A stretch of 10,191 nucleotides of DNA from contig CALCEK010000226.1 of NCBI GenBank assembly GCA_937900125.1, forward strand, positions 1 through 10,191, in the 5' to 3' direction. The notes under the pieces were generated by a model. That model saw only the letters and a list, made by a program, of their open reading frames with translations, ran no database searches and was not told where the DNA came from. Shown piece by piece: positions 6,210 to 10,191 of this stretch. This stretch comes from an uncultured Treponema sp. (lineage in GTDB: Bacteria; Spirochaetota; Spirochaetia; Treponematales; Treponemataceae). Position numbers and translations under genes: made by a program. The first letter of the stretch is position 1. Every line of letters begins with the position of its first letter.

Positions 6210-6234
6210 AATCCTGAGTTCAACTCGTAGGATT
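6210..6234. promoter_or_regulatory. Inverted repeat across the start site of the M23 operon
   Basis: AATCCT (6210-6215) pairs with AGGATT (6229-6234), and inside it GAGT (6216-6219) pairs with ACTC (6223-6226), leaving a 2-nt bulge and a TCA loop. The dyad runs from the -10 box to the Shine-Dalgarno. Since the transcript should begin near 6225, the RNA would carry only half of it, so an operator is more likely than an RNA hairpin. No known binding protein is implied. Confidence 0.4.
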
Positions 6235-6260
6235 ATATCATTTTATACCATAAATGGCAA
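6232..6260 (-). promoter_or_regulatory. Promoter of the M23-bactofilin-yaaR-ricT operon
   Basis: On the minus strand TTGCCA (6255-6260) is followed by 17 bp and a perfect TATAAT (6232-6237). Transcription should start near 6225, giving a leader of about 30 nt with GAGGA before the GTG. This is the best promoter in the window by consensus. Confidence 0.75.
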
Positions 6261-6287
6261 GGTCTAAGTTTGCTATCTTACTGATGC

Positions 6288-6323
6288 CACAAATCAAGTT
6301 TCAACATAAAAACTTGACTTGTG
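6288..6323. repeat. Strong 14-bp inverted repeat in the divergent promoter region
   Basis: CACAAATCAAGTTT (6288-6301) and AAACTTGACTTGTG (6310-6323) are inverted with one mismatch, around the 8-nt loop CAACATAA. An overlapping outer dyad pairs GATGCCACA (6283-6291) with TGTGGTATC (6332-6340). The right arms contain the -35 and reach the -10 of the tatD promoter. There is no T run on either side, so it is not a normal terminator. It may be the binding site of a regulator of tatD-dusB, or of both divergent units. Confidence 0.6.
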
Positions 6324-6342
6324 CAGATTCCTGTGGTATCTT
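6314..6342 (+). promoter_or_regulatory. Promoter of the tatD-dusB unit
   Basis: TTGACT (6314-6319), 17 bp, then TATCTT (6337-6342). The predicted start near 6349 leaves an untranslated leader of about 145 nt before the tatD ATG. I see no gene in that leader; an open frame from 6254 has no ribosome binding site and no recognisable content. Near its end is a weak hairpin, GGGA-TTT-TCCC (6462-6472), followed by eight Ts. Confidence 0.6.
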
Positions 6343-6461
6343 TATCGGTAGAAACGGAAAAAAATTTTATAGCGGATTCCTTAAAGTTGTAGCAATCGCG
6401 CTAAAAGCCGCTTCTTGTTCCTGCAGAACTAAAATCTTATGTTTTTCTTCTGCTCGTATTG

Positions 6462-6482
6462 GGGATTTTCCCTCTTTTTTTT
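6462..6482 (+). terminator. Possible weak attenuator in the tatD leader
   Basis: GGGA (6462-6465) and TCCC (6469-6472) form a short 4-bp stem with a 3-nt loop, followed after T and C by eight Ts (6475-6482), directly before the tatD Shine-Dalgarno AGGA (6483-6486). The stem is too short to be a confident terminator, but its position would let it tune expression. Confidence 0.25.
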
Positions 6483-6494
6483 AGGAAGTTAGCC

Positions 6495-7277
6495 ATGCAA
6501 TTTTTTGATACTCACGCCCATATAGGGTTGATTTATGACGACCCTGTTAAACAATTTCATGTTGTTCAACAGGCAAAAAACGCAGATGTAACACGCATTG
6601 TTAGCATAAACAATAGTCTTTATGATTTTAAAAGGGAATACTCCATTTTAAAAACTTATAAGGGAGTTTTTCATGCGGTTGGAGTAGGTCCGTCTGAAGT
6701 AAAAACACCTGGCGAACATTGGGTAAGAACTATTGAAGAAAGCATCACATTGCCGAACGTTGTGGCGATTGGCGAAACAGGTTTAGACTATTTTAAGCAA
6801 TACGGCGATAAACGTAGCCAAATAGAACTTTTTATAACACAGCTAGAACTTGCCAAAAAACACAATTTGCCCGTAATTATTCACAATCGCAATGCTGGCT
6901 CTGACATTTTTGAAATTCTCAAAGACAGAATTCCTAGTCGCGGGGCAATTTTTCACTGTTATAGCGAAGATGCCGAATATGCAAAAAAATGTCTTGATGC
7001 TGGAATGAATGTATATTTTTCTTTTGCGGGAAACTTAACTTATCGCAACGCAAAAAATTTGCACGAAACCGCATTAAATGTTCCGATGGATAGGATTCTG
7101 ATAGAAACAGAAAGTCCGTTTATGATTCCCGCAGACCTTCGCGAAAAAAAGCGGACAATGCCTGCCTATTTAGTTTCTACGGCACGTTTTCTCGCTGAAT
7201 TACTTGCGGTGGATTTAGAAACATTAAGTGCACAATTGTGGACAAATAGTTGTTCCGTGTTTAATTTGCCAGAATAA
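6495..7277 (+). CDS. TatD-family metal-dependent hydrolase
   Basis: A 260-residue TIM-barrel hydrolase of the TatD DNase family, divalent-metal enzymes acting on nucleic acids. Visible are the N-terminal metal HxH (FDTHAHI, His7 and His9), GETGLDY with Glu94, PVIIHNR with His130, IFHCYSED with His154 and ILIETESPF near 201-209. Two positions are unusual: the last motif normally reads ETDxP, and here Glu206 replaces the Asp; and the usual GxHPH turn reads GVGPSEV (63-69). ATG 6495 is chosen because AGGA lies 8 nt upstream and the family starts MxxFDTHxH; an ATG at 6459 in the same frame is not needed. It is followed after 3 nt by dusB, so the two are one unit. Confidence is high for the family; activity could be altered. 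Confidence 0.88.
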   Translation: MQFFDTHAHIGLIYDDPVKQFHVVQQAKNADVTRIVSINNSLYDFKREYSILKTYKGVFHAVGVGPSEVKTPGEHWVRTIEESITLPNVVAIGETGLDYFKQYGDKRSQIELFITQLELAKKHNLPVIIHNRNAGSDIFEILKDRIPSRGAIFHCYSEDAEYAKKCLDAGMNVYFSFAGNLTYRNAKNLHETALNVPMDRILIETESPFMIPADLREKKRTMPAYLVSTARFLAELLAVDLETLSAQLWTNSCSVFNLPE

Positions 7278-7280
7278 TTC

Positions 7281-8327
7281 ATGGATTACACAAAAGGATT
7301 TCCGCTTTACCACCCTGTTTGCATTGGAAACTTAAAATTAGACGGCAATCTTTTTTTAGCTCCAATTGCAGGGTACAGCGACAGAGCATTCCGCAGTATT
7401 TGCATAGAAAATGGTGCGTCCTATTGCACAACAGAAATGGTGTCTGCGGAAGCCTTAGTGCGCGGTTCAGGCAAAACAGAATCGCTTATGGCAAAAGCAA
7501 GCACAGAATCAGTTTATGCCGTACAATTGTTTGGTGGAAATCCCGAAGTAATGGCAAAAGCGACCATTTGTGTTTTAGAACAAACCGATTGTACGAGCAT
7601 AGACATAAATGCGGGGTGCCCAGTGCAAAAAATAATCAAGTCGGGAGCGGGAAGCGTTTTAACTCGCGAACCCGAACTTTTGTACAAAATTGTTTCGGCG
7701 GCAAAAAAAGCAAGCGAATCGTATTTTAAAGACCACCTTGAGCGCGGAAATGTTCCTATCACAGTGAAAATTCGGAGCGGGTGGGATTCTGAGCATTTAA
7801 CTTGGAAAGAAACCGTCCCTGCCGCAATTGAAGCGGGGGCGAGTGCGCTCACAATCCATGCTAGAACAAAAGCTCAGGGCTATGAAGGAAAAGCGAATTG
7901 GGAAATTCAGCAAAAAGTTGTGAGCCTTGCCCAAAACAAAATCCCAATTTTTGGAAGCGGAGATGCAAACAGCCCAGAAACTGCCCGTAAAATGCTTTTA
8001 GAAACTGGGGTTGACGGTGTAATGTTTGCGCGTGGAGCTATGGGCGACCCTTTTTTGTTCCGCAGAACAAAGGATTTTCTTTGCAACGGAACATATAGTC
8101 AAGAAAGCGTTCAAGAGCGAATCGTCGCTGGTTTTAAGGAGCTTGAATTGAATTGTGCCGATTTTGGCGAAAAAGCCGCTTGCCTTCAAATGAGAAAAAA
8201 ATTTTGCGCATACAGTTCTGGCTTGCGCGGGGGCGCAAAACTAAGGGAACAAATTGTAAAAGCTTCAACTGTTCAAGATTACAAAAACATTTTTGCTTTT
8301 GTTACAGAAAATATGTTGCGATCCTAG
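7281..8327 (+). CDS. dusB: tRNA dihydrouridine synthase, DusB type
   Basis: A 348-residue FMN enzyme that reduces uridines in the tRNA D-loop with NADPH. Motifs in order: NLFLAPIAGYSDRAFR (about 23-38, FMN binding), VQLFGGNP (81-88), the catalytic DINAGCP with Cys113, VKIRSGW with Lys163, TIHARTKAQGYEGKANW (about 191-207) with His193, IFGSGDANSPETA, and the phosphate-binding VMFARGAMGDPFLF. Length and order are normal for DusB, and the C-terminal helical tRNA-binding part is complete. The start lies 3 nt after the tatD stop without a clear Shine-Dalgarno, so translational coupling is likely. The last two codons form part of a possible terminator hairpin. Confidence 0.92.
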   Translation: MDYTKGFPLYHPVCIGNLKLDGNLFLAPIAGYSDRAFRSICIENGASYCTTEMVSAEALVRGSGKTESLMAKASTESVYAVQLFGGNPEVMAKATICVLEQTDCTSIDINAGCPVQKIIKSGAGSVLTREPELLYKIVSAAKKASESYFKDHLERGNVPITVKIRSGWDSEHLTWKETVPAAIEAGASALTIHARTKAQGYEGKANWEIQQKVVSLAQNKIPIFGSGDANSPETARKMLLETGVDGVMFARGAMGDPFLFRRTKDFLCNGTYSQESVQERIVAGFKELELNCADFGEKAACLQMRKKFCAYSSGLRGGAKLREQIVKASTVQDYKNIFAFVTENMLRS

Positions 8328-8343
8328 AAAAGCGCAACTTTAT
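8315..8343 (+). terminator. Possible terminator after dusB
   Basis: GTTGCG (8315-8320) and CGCAAC (8333-8338) form a perfect 6-bp stem with a 12-nt loop that contains the dusB stop codon. TTTATT follows. The loop is large and the T run is broken, so termination may be weak; the palindromic element directly downstream could add to it. Confidence 0.35.
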
Positions 8344-8345
8344 TC

Positions 8346-8449
8346 GTCATTTTGAGGGGATTCCCGAAAAATCTAGTTTTTCTGTAAAACAAACGCTAGA
8401 TTCTTCACACTTGCGGGGTGCAGAATAGCAAATTTTCCCCAAAAATGAC
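8346..8449. repeat. MITE-like palindromic intergenic element
   Basis: This is a nested inverted repeat. The outer arms are GTCATTTTGAGGGGA (8346-8360) and TCCCCAAAAATGAC (8436-8449). The inner arms are GAAAAATCTAG (8366-8376) and CTAGATTCTTC (8396-8406), 10 of 11 matching, with GTTTT/AAAAC (8376-8380, 8386-8390) at the tip. The pattern GTCATT...GAATCTAG...CTAGATTCTTC...GAATGAC is that of dispersed palindromic repeats found in many bacterial genomes. There is no coding content. It could fold on RNA or DNA and may act as a bidirectional terminator between dusB and the next gene. Confidence 0.65.
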
Positions 8450-8472
8450 AATTTTTCGCCCTTTTGTATATC

Positions 8473-8501
8473 TTGCGTAAATGACAATTTATTACTAATA
8501 T
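8473..8501 (+). promoter_or_regulatory. Putative promoter of the 525-residue protein gene
   Basis: TTGCGT (8473-8478), 17 bp, then TAATAT (8496-8501). The predicted start is at about 8507-8508, on the ATG itself, and no Shine-Dalgarno precedes the ATG. A 12-bp sequence in the spacer (AAATGACAATTT, 8479-8490) is a direct repeat of the one ending the palindromic element at 8443-8454. Confidence 0.5.
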
Positions 8502-8506
8502 AAAGT

Positions 8507-10084
8507 ATGTCTTTTCTACAGCAGCTTGCAGATTTTTTTCAAAACTTATTTATGGGTTCTTCGCCAGAGGTAAAACGCAAACAGGCACTAAAAAAATTGG
8601 AATCCGAAATGAAACTGCTTTCACCCGTTATTTATAAAAACGGAATGGTTCAAGAAAATTTCGCAGAAGCCCTTCGCATTTTGTACGAGAACACAAAGCC
8701 CATTCACACAATTCTTTCAGAAACGATTTGCAGTTCGGACGTAAATCGCAACAATCATTTTACAGAACAACTTTTGTTGACTGGATTCACGAGAGAAGTT
8801 CAAGAATTGCTAGAAGAACTTTCCTATGAAAACAGAAAAAGTGGTGCTAGAGAAGCGGATTCTCTTTCTCGCTATTTTGATTCAGAACATAGAAAACTTG
8901 AAAAAATCTTAAAACATCTTAACACACCAGATTTTGTCCGAATCGACACTGTTTTAGAAAAACTCATTCAGCTACACGATATTTGTAAATTCAATTACAT
9001 TACCGCTTTGCGCATTTTTGACGTGAATTTTTCCTCGGATTCTGGCTACAAACCGCGATTTCAGGCAATTCCTTTAGAATTACTAGAAAATACTTTACAA
9101 GATTTATATTTTGTTACAAATGGAATTGACATAAGCAATTCGTGTAGCAATGCAATTATGGCACTTTACGACCTTTTTACGCAAGGAAACGCAACTCCCG
9201 AACAACAAGAAGAAATTCGCGGAAATTTGCGCAAAATGCAAAGTGTATTTAAAAATTTCATCACTGAAAAAATTTTGCTGAATTTTATTCGGATTGTAAA
9301 AAAAGCCCCCGAATTTCAGCCAAAAGTTGCAGAATATCACGCAAATTTTAGGCAAACCTATGCCCACTATCTGCAAAGTCGCTTTGATGTAGATAGTGCG
9401 CGTCTAAAAACTGAGCTACAAGATGAAAAAATCAGCTCGGAATTGTACCAAATTTTTGGAAAATCACAAATGCAAATGGTTACAGGCTACAATGCCGAAA
9501 CAAATGCAATGTTAATGCAAAGTACCCCCTATTCGTTTACGATGGTAATGCCTTTACAAATTCTTAAAACGTTTATTGTTATGTATTACGAAGAAAATGT
9601 TCGGCAACTTTTAAACGACATTGCAATTGAAGGTTATTTCAATAATCAAGCCTTAAAAACGGAATTCTCTACAAATGTATACGCTGTAAACGAAGTCCTT
9701 GAACACATTGGAACATTCGAAGCACGTTTTTCAAAAGAAGGCGACTATAGCGAAGAGATTTTTTCAAATTTGATAAAAGACAGTCTTAGAGAAGGAACGC
9801 AAGGTGGACGCTTAAAAGATGTTGTTGACCGCCTAAACAAAAATGCAAAAGAACTCATTCAAATAGAAACAAACAATATTGCGCATTTGAGCAAACAAAT
9901 TCAAGGAATCATTGTAGATTCCAAAAAGGCAAATTCAGATATAATTTCAAATTTGCAAGTTTTGATGCGTTCTTCGCGCAATAGGGCAAATTCCGAATTT
10001 CTTGAAAAACACGCGGGCGCATGGGAAACTTTTGTTGAAATTATGAAAAACTATGTTATAATTACAAATGTAGAAAAGAAATAA
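8507..10084 (+). CDS. Large helical protein of unknown function, possibly spirochaete-specific
   Basis: A 525-residue protein I cannot assign to a functional family. It begins with an amphipathic stretch (MSFLQQLADFFQNLFMG) that could bind membrane, then is almost entirely predicted helix, with charged coiled-coil-like segments at about 23-60, 95-145 and 440-490 (LKDVVDRLNKNAKELIQIET). There is no signal peptide, no TM helix, no nucleotide-binding loop and no metal-binding cysteine cluster, so it is probably cytoplasmic or peripherally membrane-bound. It resembles in style the uncharacterised spirochaete family DUF5312, but that is from memory. ATG 8507 is the first start in frame; a second ATG at 8552 also has no Shine-Dalgarno. 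Transcription probably begins at the ATG. It reads in the same direction as tatD-dusB but is separated by the palindromic element. Confidence 0.8.
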   Translation: MSFLQQLADFFQNLFMGSSPEVKRKQALKKLESEMKLLSPVIYKNGMVQENFAEALRILYENTKPIHTILSETICSSDVNRNNHFTEQLLLTGFTREVQELLEELSYENRKSGAREADSLSRYFDSEHRKLEKILKHLNTPDFVRIDTVLEKLIQLHDICKFNYITALRIFDVNFSSDSGYKPRFQAIPLELLENTLQDLYFVTNGIDISNSCSNAIMALYDLFTQGNATPEQQEEIRGNLRKMQSVFKNFITEKILLNFIRIVKKAPEFQPKVAEYHANFRQTYAHYLQSRFDVDSARLKTELQDEKISSELYQIFGKSQMQMVTGYNAETNAMLMQSTPYSFTMVMPLQILKTFIVMYYEENVRQLLNDIAIEGYFNNQALKTEFSTNVYAVNEVLEHIGTFEARFSKEGDYSEEIFSNLIKDSLREGTQGGRLKDVVDRLNKNAKELIQIETNNIAHLSKQIQGIIVDSKKANSDIISNLQVLMRSSRNRANSEFLEKHAGAWETFVEIMKNYVIITNVEKK

Positions 10085-10102
10085 ATTTCTGATTCTTTTT
10101 TT
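10077..10102 (+). terminator. Weak possible terminator after the 525-residue protein gene
   Basis: AGAAAT (10077-10082) and ATTTCT (10085-10090) form an AT-only stem, followed by GATTC and seven Ts (10096-10102). The stem includes the stop codon. It is too weak for a confident call. The remaining bases to 10191 hold only a 19-codon open frame from 10107 without a ribosome binding site, and an AGGGGA at 10169-10174 that could serve a gene starting at or beyond the window edge. Confidence 0.25.
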
Positions 10103-10191
10103 GTGAATGGCAAAAATTCAAAATCGCGCAAACACAACAATTTTGCGTTCGGAGAAAATAATTTAATCAGGGGAATTTCTAAAAATTGCAA

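Noticed and set aside
6379..6482. Minus-strand frame in the divergent region (EEKHKILVLQEQEAAFSAIATTL and similar)
   Set aside because: The amino-acid composition looks protein-like, but the frame has stops at both ends, no start codon and only about 36 codons. It could be a remnant of a lost gene, but this is not supportable.
6254..6484. Open frame of 76 codons in the tatD leader
   Set aside because: It has no ribosome binding site, overlaps the tatD promoter and the dyads, and its Cys/Ser-rich translation resembles nothing I know. Its start lies upstream of the predicted transcription start.
10125..10150. Inverted repeats CGCAAA/TTTGCG and CAAAAT/ATTTTG
   Set aside because: They are short, mutually exclusive and have no T run after them. 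They are expected by chance in AT-rich DNA.
10107..10166. Short open frame of 19 codons near the right edge
   Set aside because: There is no ribosome binding site before it and no recognisable product. It is shorter than any supported gene here.
1..10191. CRISPR array, tRNA, rRNA, transposase or phage genes
   Set aside because: No regularly spaced direct repeats, no tRNA cloverleaf with a CCA end or TTCGA arm, no rRNA signature and no transposase or integrase motif was seen.

Overview
The window looks like a chromosomal segment of a Treponema-like spirochaete. This rests on remembered family resemblance, not a search. The supporting signs are a RicT-type PSP1 protein next to a YaaR (DUF327) protein, an M23 peptidase paired with a bactofilin, a large unrecognised all-helical protein of a kind I associate with spirochaetes, and AT-rich coding sequence with consensus-like sigma-70 promoters.

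The window falls into two parts. The left part (1-3256) is visibly GC-richer by spot counts and has a sulfur/tetrapyrrole/metal flavour. It holds a 3'-truncated DsrE/F/H-like domain, a YeiH-type (UPF0324) membrane transporter, a small two-TM protein, a short CbiK-like anaerobic chelatase, and a badly decayed BtuF-like periplasmic binding protein. Three copies of one 19-bp dyad (ACCTA-N9-TAGGT) control this part: two before the transporter and one before the chelatase. Two copies carry the same TTGACT -35 box inside them, with a 17-bp spacer to a TAC-type -10. This points to a two-transcript regulon whose regulator is not in the window. The part is eroded at several places: the DsrE domain ends inside the first operator, the chelatase lacks the family N-terminus, and the binding protein has lost its middle, its end and several reading frames.

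The right part (3253-10191) is AT-rich housekeeping DNA. A minus-strand operon reads M23 peptidase, bactofilin, YaaR, RicT (6194 down to 3253). It has a near-perfect promoter (TTGCCA-N17-TATAAT) and tight gene spacing, and links envelope or shape functions to RicT/YaaR. A 300-bp divergent region with strong dyads separates it from a plus-strand pair, a TatD-family metal hydrolase and a DusB-type tRNA dihydrouridine synthase, with only 3 nt between the genes. A palindromic MITE-like intergenic element lies between dusB and a 525-residue protein of unknown function, which is probably expressed from a leaderless or SD-less transcript. The last 107 bases hold no gene I can support.
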